Part shown: piece by piece, positions 28,387 to 36,623 of the stretch | Position numbering within the stretch: the stretch's first letter is position 1 | Layout: every line of letters begins with the position of its first letter | Assembly (NCBI RefSeq): GCF_009741445.1 | Contig: NZ_CP046507.1 | Coordinates: 3,534,001 to 3,598,000, forward strand | Direction of reading: 5' to 3' | Origin: Mycobacterium avium subsp. avium | GTDB lineage: Bacteria > Actinomycetota > Actinomycetes > Mycobacteriales > Mycobacteriaceae | Length of the DNA: 64,000 nt | Translations under genes and position numbers: made by a program | Notes under the pieces: generated by a model | Told to the model about the DNA's origin: nothing | Seen by the model: the letters and a program-made list of their open reading frames with translations, nothing else | Database searches by the model: none

Positions 28387-29817
28387 TCAACGGAGTTGGT
28401 CTTTCATGACTTTCCCGGTGGCGTTGAGCGGCAACGCGTCGAGAAACTCGACGGTCCTTGGCACTTTGAATCCTGCCATCCGATCTCGACACCACGCCAG
28501 CAAGTCACTTTCGGACACCTCGGCGTTCGCCACCACGAATGCCTTGCCCACCTGGCCCATCCGTTCGTCGGGCACGCCGATCACGGCGGCCTGCGCGACG
28601 GCCGGGTGGTTGAGCAGGAAGCCCTCGATCTCGGCGGGGTAGGCGTTGAAGCCGCCGACGATGAACATGTCCTTCTTGCGCCCGACGATGCGCAGCCGCC
28701 CGGTCTCGGTGAAGGTGCCCAGGTCCCCGGTGTGCAGCCAGCCGTCGGCGTCGATCGCCTCGGCCGTGCCGGCGGGATCGTCGAGGTAGCCCTGCATCAC
28801 GCCGTAGCCGCGCACCAGCACCTCGCCGTCGTCGGCGATGCGCACCTCGACCCCCTCGCACGGCACGCCCGCGGTGGTCGCCACGTCCTCGAAGGAATCG
28901 CCGGGCCGCGACAATGTCACGTTTCCGGCCTCGGTCAGTCCGTAGCCGGTCATCAGCGTCTGGAACGGCAGCTCGTCGTGGATGCGACGGACGAGTTCGA
29001 CGGGGATGTCGGCGGCGCCGGTCACGCCGGCCCGCAACGTCGCCAGCTTGGACTTGTCCGGCACGGTCAGCAACGAGTGGTACAACGTCGGCGGGCCGGG
29101 TAGCATCGTAATGCGTTCTCGTTCAATGAGATCCACCACCGTGTCGACGTCGAACACCGGGACCGGCAGCATCGTCGCGCCGCGCAGAAACGACGTGATG
29201 AGCCCGGCCTTCAGACCGAAGGTGTGGAAGTAGGGGTTGATCTGCAGGTAGCGGTCACCCTCGCGCAGATCCGCCAGCGTCGCCCACTCGTCGTACATCC
29301 GCAGCGTCTGGCGATGGTTCATCATGGCGCCCTTCGGGCGGCCGGTCGTGCCGGTGGTGAAGATGATGTCGGAGATGTCGGTGCCGTTCACCGGCCGCGA
29401 GAACGGGGAGCCGCTGGACAGGAAGTCGGACTTGATGTCGATGACCGGGATCCCCGCCGGCGCGGCGTAATCCTGTCCGAGGAAACCCTTTTGGACCAAT
29501 ACGGCCTTGACCCTGGCCCGGACGATGATGTCGGCGGCCTCCTCGGTCTTGAACCGGGTGTTGACCGGCACCAGCACGCCGCCCGCGGTGAGCAATCCGA
29601 ACGCCGCGATGATCCACTCGGCCGAATTGGGCGCCCACACCGCGACGCGATCACCCTTTTCGACGCCGAGCTCAGCGAAAGCACCTGCGGCGCAACGTAT
29701 TCGCTCGACAACCTGCTGGAAAGTCAAGCGCAGCGGACCGTCGACGACTGCTTCCGCGTCGCCGAAGCGGTCCGCCGCGCTCAAGACCATCTCGGGGATG
29801 GTCTGCCACGAACTCAC
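28387..29817 (-). CDS. Acyl-CoA ligase (FadD-type AMP-binding enzyme)
   Basis: A 476-residue ANL-superfamily ligase, activating a carboxylic acid as acyl-adenylate and then acyl-CoA. Seen: the P-loop FTTGTTGRPKGAMM (about residue 155), MTGYGLTEAGN (about 293), the ATP motif GWLHTGDLGTF (about 371), the hinge IVGRKKDMFIVGG and the catalytic lysine in PLNATGKVMK. It is shorter than long-chain FadDs and resembles FadD3-type steroid-acid ligases in size. It starts with GTG overlapping the amidohydrolase stop (GTGA). Confidence 0.9.
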   Translation of the reverse strand: MSSWQTIPEMVLSAADRFGDAEAVVDGPLRLTFQQVVERIRCAAGAFAELGVEKGDRVAVWAPNSAEWIIAAFGLLTAGGVLVPVNTRFKTEEAADIIVRARVKAVLVQKGFLGQDYAAPAGIPVIDIKSDFLSSGSPFSRPVNGTDISDIIFTTGTTGRPKGAMMNHRQTLRMYDEWATLADLREGDRYLQINPYFHTFGLKAGLITSFLRGATMLPVPVFDVDTVVDLIERERITMLPGPPTLYHSLLTVPDKSKLATLRAGVTGAADIPVELVRRIHDELPFQTLMTGYGLTEAGNVTLSRPGDSFEDVATTAGVPCEGVEVRIADDGEVLVRGYGVMQGYLDDPAGTAEAIDADGWLHTGDLGTFTETGRLRIVGRKKDMFIVGGFNAYPAEIEGFLLNHPAVAQAAVIGVPDERMGQVGKAFVVANAEVSESDLLAWCRDRMAGFKVPRTVEFLDALPLNATGKVMKDQLR

Positions 29818-31004
29818 ACCGTGACGAGTCGACCGAGGTTGCCGCCCATGATCTTGGCCTGGTCCTCGACGGGCAGGTGCGACAGCGCGTTGACGTAGTA
29901 GGTCGGCTCCGCCAGCCCTTCAGGGTGCGGCCAGTCCGAGCCGTACAGGACCTGATCCACGCCGACCAGGTTGACCAGGTCGTCGATGCCGTCCTCGAAG
30001 AACGGGCTGACGTGGATGCGGTTCTTGACCATCTCGACGGGGTCGCTGGGGAAGGCCTCTGGGGCTTTCCGGAAGACCTCGGCCAGCCCGTCCAGCAACG
30101 GCGTCATCCACTTCGAACCGGCCTCGACGATCGCCACCTTCAGCTTCGGGTGACGGTAGAGCGCGCCGTGGATCACCCACGACGCCACCGAGTCCTGGAT
30201 CGGCCGCCACTCGTTGAGGATGCCCATGGCGTTGGTCTGGAACGGCAGCATCTCCTGGTCGGCGCCGTCCCACTCGGAGGTGTAGCGGGAGTAGCCGCTG
30301 TCGGAGGAGTGCATGCCGACCAGCACGTCGTACTCGACGACGCGCTCCCAGAACGGGTCGAACTCGGGCAGCGCGAACGACCGGGGCCCGCGGAAGCCGG
30401 GGACCGGCGCCGGGCGGACCAGGATGGCGCGGGCGCCCCGCTTGACCACCCACTCCAGCTCCTCGATCGCCTTCTCCACGATCGGCAGGGTGATGACCGG
30501 GGTAGTGAAGATCCGGTTCTGGTAGTTGAAGCCCCACACCTCGTCGAGCCACTGGTTCAGCGCGTGGATGAGGACGTGGATGGCGACCGGGTCGTCGCGC
30601 AGCCGCTCCTCGATCAGGCTGGCCAGCGTCGGGAACATCAGGGTGCGGTCCAGGCCCAGCTCGTTCATCTTCTCCAGGCGCGGGCCGGGCTCGAAGAAGG
30701 CCGGGATCGCGCGCATCGGCTCACCGAACAGCTCGCGCTTGCTCTTGCCCTCGGGGTTGCCGTATTTGAAGTACTCCTCCCAGGCGCCCGGGCGGGCGAC
30801 GACCTCGAAGGTCGGGTTGGGAATGTAGTTGCTGATCACGCCGCGCAGCGCGATCTTGGTGCGCCCGTTGATCTGCACGTACTGGACGAAGTCCTTGTAC
30901 TCCTTGGGCAGGAACTTGGTCAGCGCTTCCGGCGGCTCGTAGAGATGGTTGTCCGCGTCAAAGATCGGAAACGGGACGTCTTCCCGGTGAGACAGTTGCC
31001 CCAT
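29814..31004 (-). CDS. Amidohydrolase 2 (ACMSD-like) family metal-dependent hydrolase
   Basis: A 396-residue TIM-barrel protein of the amidohydrolase-related family that includes aminocarboxymuconate decarboxylase. The N-terminal metal motif is FDADNHLYEP (Asp-x-His type in place of His-x-His), with VGMHSS in the middle and the late metal-binding YGSDWPHPEG (about residue 360). Members hydrolyse or decarboxylate cyclic intermediates; several mycobacterial ones sit in steroid or lipid gene clusters. It is first in the operon amidohydrolase, acyl-CoA ligase, duplicated-barrel protein (and perhaps the ferredoxin). A perfect GAGAAT-N3-ATTCTC palindrome lies 23 bp upstream. Confidence 0.87.
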   Translation of the reverse strand: MGQLSHREDVPFPIFDADNHLYEPPEALTKFLPKEYKDFVQYVQINGRTKIALRGVISNYIPNPTFEVVARPGAWEEYFKYGNPEGKSKRELFGEPMRAIPAFFEPGPRLEKMNELGLDRTLMFPTLASLIEERLRDDPVAIHVLIHALNQWLDEVWGFNYQNRIFTTPVITLPIVEKAIEELEWVVKRGARAILVRPAPVPGFRGPRSFALPEFDPFWERVVEYDVLVGMHSSDSGYSRYTSEWDGADQEMLPFQTNAMGILNEWRPIQDSVASWVIHGALYRHPKLKVAIVEAGSKWMTPLLDGLAEVFRKAPEAFPSDPVEMVKNRIHVSPFFEDGIDDLVNLVGVDQVLYGSDWPHPEGLAEPTYYVNALSHLPVEDQAKIMGGNLGRLVTV

Positions 31005-31026
31005 GAAATCCTCCTTCGCAATTTGC

Positions 31027-31041
31027 GAGAATTGTATTCTC
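31027..31041. promoter_or_regulatory. Perfect palindrome GAGAATTGTATTCTC, candidate operator
   Basis: A 15-base palindrome with 6-base arms and a 3-base centre lies 23 bp before the amidohydrolase start. The same form occurs at 61882 and, less perfectly, at other promoters of this region, so it may be a shared operator for an unseen regulator. Confidence 0.65.
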
Positions 31042-31093
31042 TACAGGTGCCCAACCGCAACGTGGCCCCCGCTGGGACGACGATTCGGCGAGG

Positions 31094-31513
31094 TCAGCAG
31101 GTCACGACGATCTTGAAGGTGGCCGTGGCCGGTTCACTGGGTTTGTCGGTCTTGTAGCCGTCAGCGGTGCCGCTGATGGTGAACTTGTCTCCCGTCATGC
31201 TCATGTCGGCGCTTCCGCTGCCACCCCGCGAGTACATGCCGCTGAAACCACTCAAGTTCTGGATGTGCACGGACTCGACGACCGGCGGCTGCGCGTTTTC
31301 GTCGACGGCCACCTTGGCGCCGGAGAAGTCGGCCCCGATGTCGATCATGCGTCTCCACTCCAACTGCCGGCAGGTGACGATGTGGAAGTTTCGGTCCTTG
31401 CCGTCGACGGTCACCGATGCCGTGCTGGAGAGCTGGGCCGGTGGCCGCGACGTGCATGCTCCCAGCAGGGCGACGGTGAGGGCCGCGCCGGCCGCCACGA
31501 ATCGGTTCCGCAC
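31094..31513 (-). CDS. LpqH (19-kDa antigen) family lipoprotein
   Basis: A 139-residue lipoprotein. The signal peptide (residues 1-20) ends in the lipobox LLGAC. The mature part matches the mycobacterial 19-kDa antigen family: VTVDGKDRN, IVTC, PPVVESVHIQNLSGFSGMYSRGG, FTISGTADGY and a C-terminal VTC, the two cysteines probably forming a disulfide. It starts with GTG after GGAGGTGA. It is divergent from the enoyl-CoA hydratase and shares its promoter region with GAGAAT/ATTCTC motifs. Confidence 0.85.
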   Translation of the reverse strand: MRNRFVAAGAALTVALLGACTSRPPAQLSSTASVTVDGKDRNFHIVTCRQLEWRRMIDIGADFSGAKVAVDENAQPPVVESVHIQNLSGFSGMYSRGGSGSADMSMTGDKFTISGTADGYKTDKPSEPATATFKIVVTC

Positions 31514-31558
31514 CGAGTCACCTCCCGCCTCGCCGATGAAAGTTCCTGGGCCTGCAGC

Positions 31559-31595
31559 GATGATGTTATTCTCGCGAAAAGAGAATGCCAATATC
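31559..31595. promoter_or_regulatory. Two adjacent GAGAAT/ATTCTC-type motifs in the lipoprotein-echA divergent promoter
   Basis: GATGATGTTATTCTC (31559-31573) and GAGAATGCCAATATC (31581-31595) each carry one perfect half of the 15-base palindrome seen at 31027 and 61882. Their outer complete halves also face each other as ATTCTC-N7-GAGAAT. They lie between divergent starts at 31513 and 31622. Confidence 0.5.
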
Positions 31596-31621
31596 GGGCC
31601 GGTGCCAAGGAGCGACAACGC

Positions 31622-32377
31622 ATGGTGGACCTCGAGATCGACGATGGGCTGGCGGTGCTCACCATCGATCGCCCGCATGCGCGCAACGCCATCGCGCTGG
31701 ACACCATGGACCAACTGGAGAAGGCGCTCGACGCGGCCGCGGGCGCGCAGGCGCTGGTGATCACGGGCGCCGGCGACCGCGCTTTCGTGTCCGGCGGTGA
31801 TCTCAAGGAGCTGAGCGCGCTGCGCACCGAGGAGGATGCCGCGGCGATGGCCCGACGGATGCGGGCCATCTGCGACCAGCTGGCCGACTTCCCCGCGCCC
31901 GTCGTTGCCGCCCTCAACGGCCATGCCTTCGGCGGCGGCGCCGAGGTCGCCGTCGCCGCCGATATTCGGGTGGCGGCCGACGACATCAAGATCGCCTTCA
32001 ACCAAGTGGCGCTGGAGATCATGCCGGCCTGGGGCGGAGCTGAGCGGCTGGCCGCGCTGGTCGGACAGAGCAGGGCGCTGCTGCTGGCCGGTTCGGGAAC
32101 CGCGCTCGACGCGGTCGAGGCCGAACGAATCGGCCTGGTGGACCGGGTGTTGCCGCGCGACGTCTTCGACTCGGCGGAGCAGGGCTGGCGGTCGATCGCG
32201 CGGTCGTTGGCGCGCCGCCCGGCGGCCGAGATAAAGCGGGTAATCCGCGGGGTTTCTCCCGAGGAGGCGATAGCATCCTTTGCACGGCTATGGGTTGCCG
32301 ACCCGCACTGGCAGGCCGCGGAACGGGTCATGGCCCGCAACACCAAACCTCGCCCGGCAGCCGGAGGAGCGTCATGA
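31622..32377 (+). CDS. Enoyl-CoA hydratase/isomerase (crotonase) family protein
   Basis: A 251-residue crotonase-fold enzyme. Seen: TIDRPHARNAIAL, the first oxyanion-hole segment FVSGGDLKELSAL, and NGHAFGGGAEVAVAADIRVA for the second; NQVALEIMPAWGGAERL covers the region of the second catalytic Glu. AGGAG lies upstream of the ATG at 31622. The frame is open far upstream but that part has no start with a ribosome site. It overlaps the next gene by ATGA and probably catalyses a hydration step in acyl-CoA breakdown. Confidence 0.9.
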   Translation: MVDLEIDDGLAVLTIDRPHARNAIALDTMDQLEKALDAAAGAQALVITGAGDRAFVSGGDLKELSALRTEEDAAAMARRMRAICDQLADFPAPVVAALNGHAFGGGAEVAVAADIRVAADDIKIAFNQVALEIMPAWGGAERLAALVGQSRALLLAGSGTALDAVEAERIGLVDRVLPRDVFDSAEQGWRSIARSLARRPAAEIKRVIRGVSPEEAIASFARLWVADPHWQAAERVMARNTKPRPAAGGAS

Positions 32378-32817
32378 CCATCAATCCGAGGACGGCCATG
32401 GGCGTCGGGTCCGTCGCGTCGCTGACTTCTCTGTTAGTGGCATCGGGTGTGCTGGTGGGCGCCGGACGGGCGCATGCCGACGACCCGCCGGTCATGCACC
32501 ACGTCAAATACACCGTCACCGCACAGAACCCGATCTACACCAGCATCTATTACCTGGACCATGAGCCGGCCATTTTCGCCGACTACAGCCACAACCCCTA
32601 TTCGTTCACGCCGCACGTCGACGTCGACCTCGCGCCGGGCAAGCCGTGGAGCTACGAGCTGGATCTGTCCAAGCCCGAGGTGTACGCGATGGTCGTGGCC
32701 AGCACGGGCACCGAACCCGGCACGCCGGGGCTTCACTGCGATCTGACGGTCGACGGAGCCGTCGTGGTATCCAAGGACGGCCCCAAGGGCGTGCTCTGCT
32801 CGATCCGGCCCTGGTGA
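32374..32817 (+). CDS. Secreted MmpS-like protein
   Basis: A 147-residue exported protein. The signal peptide ends at GRAHADDPP (about residue 34). The mature part (HHVKYTVTAQNPIYTSIYYLD, then PWSYELDLSKPEVYAMVVAS, LHCDLTVDGAVVVSKDGPKGVLCSIRPW) has the beta-strand order and the paired cysteines of the MmpS domain, but no MmpL gene is nearby. The start overlaps the echA stop (ATGA). Its 3' end overlaps the convergent TetR gene by 85 bp. The MmpS assignment is by eye only. Confidence 0.7.
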   Translation: MTINPRTAMGVGSVASLTSLLVASGVLVGAGRAHADDPPVMHHVKYTVTAQNPIYTSIYYLDHEPAIFADYSHNPYSFTPHVDVDLAPGKPWSYELDLSKPEVYAMVVASTGTEPGTPGLHCDLTVDGAVVVSKDGPKGVLCSIRPW

Positions 32818-33470
32818 ACCGTCCAGGACGACGGCACACCCGCGATCGGCTTCGGCTCACCTTCCAGCCGGCGCAGGTAACTCTCGACCAGCTGCACGGT
32901 TTCGGCGTGCCCGCTCGACATGCCGATCGCCTGCTCGAGCACCAGGAAGCGGGACAAGCTGGTCATCAGCACGGTCCACACCACCGGCGGCACGTCCCTG
33001 TTCTGCACCCCGTAACGCTCCAGCGCGGCGGCCACCGCCCGTTGTTGTTCGTCGCGGAAACGTTCTGCGTAGTAAGCGATTTCGGCCCGCATGTCTTTAC
33101 GGTGGTTGGCCAGCGCCATGAATTCCATCGATATCTGGGTGAAGGCGGGATCCGTGCCGAACCGCCACACCGCCCACAACGGCTGATCGGACTGCAGCGC
33201 TTGCGCCTGCACCGCAAGGCCTTCCTCGGCACGGCGGCGGAAAACCTCGAGGAACAACTCCTCCATGGTGCGGAAGTAGTAGTGCACCAGTTGAGGTTTC
33301 AATCCCGCCCGGCTCGCCAGGCGCCGCGAAGTCACCGCCGCATAACCCTCTTCGAGCATCAACCGCTCGGCGGCATCGAGCAGCAGACCACGGTTTTTCG
33401 CGTCCGGCGCCCCGATCCTGCGGGCTCCCGAAGAGGCCCCGGACGAGGCTCCCGAAGAGGCCGATGTCAT
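32733..33470 (-). CDS. TetR-family transcriptional regulator
   Basis: A 245-residue TetR regulator. A low-complexity head (SSGASSGASSGA) precedes the DNA-binding domain (about residues 27-72: LLLDAAERLMLEEG, TSRRLASRAGLKPQLVHYYF). The last 28 residues overlap the convergent MmpS-like gene. It is divergent from the P450 at 33664, with a paired TGCTNAGCA palindrome in the shared promoter that is the likely operator. Confidence 0.85.
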   Translation of the reverse strand: MTSASSGASSGASSGARRIGAPDAKNRGLLLDAAERLMLEEGYAAVTSRRLASRAGLKPQLVHYYFRTMEELFLEVFRRRAEEGLAVQAQALQSDQPLWAVWRFGTDPAFTQISMEFMALANHRKDMRAEIAYYAERFRDEQQRAVAAALERYGVQNRDVPPVVWTVLMTSLSRFLVLEQAIGMSSGHAETVQLVESYLRRLEGEPKPIAGVPSSWTVHQGRIEQSTPLGPSLDTTTAPSTVRSQ

Positions 33471-33560
33471 GTCCCTGCTCCGTACTGTGTGCCATCCCTG
33501 CCGACCCCACGGATCGTATCGTGGCGCGGCGTTGCGATCTTGACCCTGACATTACCGCCA

Positions 33561-33580
33561 TGCTAAGCAGGTGCTCAGCA
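33561..33580. promoter_or_regulatory. Candidate TetR operator, two TGCTNAGCA palindromes
   Basis: TGCTAAGCAGGTGCTCAGCA consists of two 9-base palindromes (TGCTAAGCA and TGCTCAGCA) separated by GG, together a near-perfect inverted repeat. It lies 91 bp before the TetR start and 84 bp before the P450 start. Confidence 0.65.
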
Positions 33581-33663
33581 CATTTTCGATCTCGCAATCG
33601 GGCGGCGGTACGGCTTGCCGCCGAACACCACCGGTAAAACCCAGCCCAGGGGGACGCACTCCG

Positions 33664-34959
33664 ATGAGCAATTTCGACTCGATCGACTTCTTCACCGATC
33701 CGTCGCTGGTCCCAGATCCGCACCCGTACTTCGACTACCTGCGCAGCCAGAACCCGGTGCTGCGGCTGCCGCACTACGGCGTCGTCGCGATCACCGGCTA
33801 CGAAGAGGCCACCGAGGTCTACAAGGACCCGGAGACGTTCTCCAACATCGTCGCCCTCGGCGGGCCCTTCCCGCCGCTGCCCTTCACGCCCGAAGGCGAC
33901 GACATCAGCGCCCAGATCGATGCGCACCGCAGTTCGTTCCCGATGTTCGAGCACATGGTCACCATGGATCCGCCGGAGCACACCAAGGCCCGTTCGGTGC
34001 TGGCCAAACTGCTGACCCCGAGCCGGCTGAAGCAAAACGAGGAGTTCATGTGGCGCCTCGCCGACCGCCAGCTCGACGAGTTCCTACACAACGGTGAATG
34101 CGAGTTCATCGCCGAATACTCAAAGCCGTTCGCCACCTTGGTGATTGCCGACCTGCTCGGCGTGCCCGAGGAAGACCACACCCAGTTCCGCACCGTCTTG
34201 GGCGCCGACCGTCCCGGCGCGCGGGTGGGCGCCCTGGACCACGAGACGGTCGGCATCAACCCGCTGGAATGGCTCGACGACAAGTTCTGCAACTACATCG
34301 AGGAGCGGCGGCGCGAGCCGCGCGCGGACGTGCTGACCTTCCTGGCGGAGGCGAAATATCCGGACGGATCCACGCCCCCGGTCATCGAGGTCGTCCGCTC
34401 GGCGACGTTCCTGTTCGCCGCCGGTCAGGAGACCACCGCCAAGCTGCTCAGCGCGGCCCTGCAAGTGCTCGGCGACCGGCCCGACATCCAGCAACAGCTT
34501 CGGGAGGACCGCAGCCTCATCCCCGCATTCATCGAGGAGTCACTGCGGATGGAGAGCCCGGTGAAAAGCGATTCCCGCTTGGCGCGCAGGGCGACCGCCA
34601 TCGGCGGCGTCGACATCCCCGCCGGCACGGTGGTGATGATCCTGCCCGGGGCCGCCAACCGCGACCCGCGCCGGTTCGAGAACCCACACGAATTCGACTT
34701 GCGGCGCAAGAACGTTCGCGAACACATGGCGTTCGCCCGTGGCGTCCACTCCTGTCCGGGCGGGCCGCTGGCCCGGGTCGAGGGACGGGTGTCGATCGAG
34801 CGCATCCTGGACCGGATGCCGCACATCGAGATCAACGAAACTCACCACGGTCCGGCCGGCGACCGCCGCTACACCTACGAGCCGACCTACATCTTGCGGG
34901 GGTTGAGCGAACTGCACCTGACGTTCACCACCGCGGACGCCGTCGCGCCGGTGGGCTGA
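33664..34959 (+). CDS. Cytochrome P450
   Basis: A 431-residue soluble bacterial P450. Seen: the I-helix oxygen-activation motif FAAGQETTAK (about residue 255), the K-helix EESLRME, and the heme loop FARGVHSCPGGPLAR with the heme-ligating Cys near 362. The subfamily cannot be named from sequence alone. It starts at the ATG at 33664; an upstream in-frame ATG at 33571 adds non-conserved sequence through the operator region. It has its own divergent TetR and is convergent with the orphan oxidase-subunit operon. Confidence 0.92.
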   Translation: MSNFDSIDFFTDPSLVPDPHPYFDYLRSQNPVLRLPHYGVVAITGYEEATEVYKDPETFSNIVALGGPFPPLPFTPEGDDISAQIDAHRSSFPMFEHMVTMDPPEHTKARSVLAKLLTPSRLKQNEEFMWRLADRQLDEFLHNGECEFIAEYSKPFATLVIADLLGVPEEDHTQFRTVLGADRPGARVGALDHETVGINPLEWLDDKFCNYIEERRREPRADVLTFLAEAKYPDGSTPPVIEVVRSATFLFAAGQETTAKLLSAALQVLGDRPDIQQQLREDRSLIPAFIEESLRMESPVKSDSRLARRATAIGGVDIPAGTVVMILPGAANRDPRRFENPHEFDLRRKNVREHMAFARGVHSCPGGPLARVEGRVSIERILDRMPHIEINETHHGPAGDRRYTYEPTYILRGLSELHLTFTTADAVAPVG

Positions 34960-34960
34960 A

Positions 34961-35239
34961 TCAAACGGTCATCCCGATGAAGTAGCAGCCGAGCATCGCC
35001 GCGGCCATGATCACCACCCAGGCATCGGTGAGCCGGCACAGCAGCACCGGCGCGTTGCGCACCTCCATGAACTCGCGAAAAATGATGCGCACCTTGACGA
35101 GTGCGATCACGATGACGCTCGCGGTGACCACCGCGCCGGCCTTGCGGGATCCCCCGGCGGAATGATCTATCCCCAGGTAGGCCAGCGTCAGCGCCGACAG
35201 CACCAGCCAGACGATCATCAACCGCTTGTTGAATTTCAC
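34961..35239 (-). CDS. Cytochrome c oxidase subunit IV-like small membrane protein
   Basis: A 92-residue protein with three predicted membrane helices (about 9-25, 37-55, 72-90) and the KVRIIFREFMEVRNAP loop found in prokaryotic COX subunit IV/NorF-like proteins. It is last of a four-gene membrane operon after the subunit III homologue. A GTG at 35239 is chosen; a GTG at 35245 overlapping the previous stop is an alternative. No subunit I or II gene is in the window, so its partner oxidase is unknown. Confidence 0.75.
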   Translation of the reverse strand: MKFNKRLMIVWLVLSALTLAYLGIDHSAGGSRKAGAVVTASVIVIALVKVRIIFREFMEVRNAPVLLCRLTDAWVVIMAAAMLGCYFIGMTV

Positions 35240-35241
35240 GC

Positions 35242-35820
35242 TCACCTCACCACATACAGCAACGCGAAGATGAGTACCCACAGGAAATCGACGGTGTGCC
35301 AATAGGTCGCGCAGGTTTCGACGAGCTCCTGCGAGCAGCGGGCCGGGCTGCGCAGCTGGTAGACGACGACGCCGAGCGCGACGAACCCGATCAGCAGATG
35401 CACGAAGTGGATGCCGGTGAGAAAGAAGTAGTAGGTGAAGAAGTCGTTGCTGTCCAACCCGTTTCCGGTGCGCACCAGCCGGGCCCACTCGAACACCTTG
35501 AAGAACAAAAACACCGCGGCGAAGGCGGCCGTGATGTACACGTCGCGCAGCGCCGCCCGGTAGACACCGGCCCGCGCCGACTGCACGCAGCGCGCCACCG
35601 ACCACGAGCTCAGCAGCAGCACCAGGGTGTTGGACACGCCGATCCGCAGGTCCAGGTGCGCCTGGGAGTGCAGAAACAGCTCGGGGTTACGGGCGCGATA
35701 GAACAGGTAGAAACCGAAATACGCGGTGAAGACCAGGGTTTCGAACAGCACGAAGGCCCACATGTCCGGCTGCCCCGGCACGAACCGGGTTGTCGCGCGC
35801 CGCTCGGCCAGCTCGGTCAT
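35242..35820 (-). CDS. Cytochrome c oxidase subunit III-like protein (NorE type)
   Basis: A 192-residue, five-helix member of the heme-copper oxidase subunit III family. Seen: MWAFVLFETLVFTAYFGFYLFYRA with the conserved Glu in helix 1, SNTLVLLLSSWSV, and FFLTGIHFVHLLIGF followed by ATYWHTVDFLWVLIFALLYV at the C-terminus. It lacks the first two helices of the canonical seven-helix protein, as NorE does. It overlaps the previous gene by 4 bp (ATGA). Its role away from the main oxidase genes is unknown. Confidence 0.85.
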   Translation of the reverse strand: MTELAERRATTRFVPGQPDMWAFVLFETLVFTAYFGFYLFYRARNPELFLHSQAHLDLRIGVSNTLVLLLSSWSVARCVQSARAGVYRAALRDVYITAAFAAVFLFFKVFEWARLVRTGNGLDSNDFFTYYFFLTGIHFVHLLIGFVALGVVVYQLRSPARCSQELVETCATYWHTVDFLWVLIFALLYVVR

Positions 35821-36623
35821 GACGTCACGCCCCTTTCCCTGGGCGCCGGATCGTCGGGCAGCGGGCCAGTGCCGAAATCCTCGCGGCGGATCATCTGGAA
35901 CAGCATGACGATGAAAGTGACCTGGTAGATGCCGAACACGACCATGTCCAGCCACCAGGCGATCTGGCCGTCCCAGGCCAGCACGCTGCGCCGGAAGATC
36001 CAGCACGGCGCTACGACGACCTCGGTCAGCGCGTTGCACAGGTTGAGGTAGCCGAACCACTTGGGGAACACCCGGTTCTTGTCGAGCAGGATCGCGACCA
36101 TCCAGATGAGCGAGCCGATCAGGAACACCCCCATGGTCCCGTCGAAAGACAGGAAGGCGAAATCGTAGAGCCAGCCGAGCACTTCGCGGTTCCGCTCGGG
36201 ACGCAGTGTTCCGACGATCAGCGCGATGCACAGCAGCAACATGCCGGGGACCGCGGCCAGCGAGTAGATGACCAGGTACGAATAGCCGAAAGCGAGGCTG
36301 ACGGACATGCGCCGCATGGAATACGCGATGAGGGCGTTGTTGACCGCGGTCATGCCGGTGATGGCGAAGATGACGCCGAAGCCGAACGGGATACCGACGC
36401 GGCGCTCGGAGAACCAATGTGCTTGGGTGGCAAGGTCCCACGTGGGCTGTGGTGGCGGCTGGACCTGCGCCACGATGAAGAACATCGGGAAGAACGCGGC
36501 GTAGAAGACGACGAGCACCGTCCACGCCAGCCACAGCTCCCGTTTGGGGCCATGCCTCAGCTGCCAGAAGATGCGCTGGTGCAGCGGGCCTGTGGACGTT
36601 GCCGGAGTCAGCACGGCGCTCAT
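35817..36623 (-). CDS. Uncharacterised multi-helix membrane protein, paralogue of the next gene
   Basis: A 268-residue protein with about seven hydrophobic segments and no recognised domain. It is related to its operon neighbour at 36620: both have a RPERxxE...L..DF motif near the middle, a following FPxW...NL motif and a late LAWDGx..W motif. It begins MSAVLTPATSTG at an ATG coupled to the stop of that neighbour (ATGA). It precedes the oxidase subunit III homologue, again with a 4-bp overlap, so the products probably work together in the membrane. Confidence 0.75.
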   Translation of the reverse strand: MSAVLTPATSTGPLHQRIFWQLRHGPKRELWLAWTVLVVFYAAFFPMFFIVAQVQPPPQPTWDLATQAHWFSERRVGIPFGFGVIFAITGMTAVNNALIAYSMRRMSVSLAFGYSYLVIYSLAAVPGMLLLCIALIVGTLRPERNREVLGWLYDFAFLSFDGTMGVFLIGSLIWMVAILLDKNRVFPKWFGYLNLCNALTEVVVAPCWIFRRSVLAWDGQIAWWLDMVVFGIYQVTFIVMLFQMIRREDFGTGPLPDDPAPRERGVTS

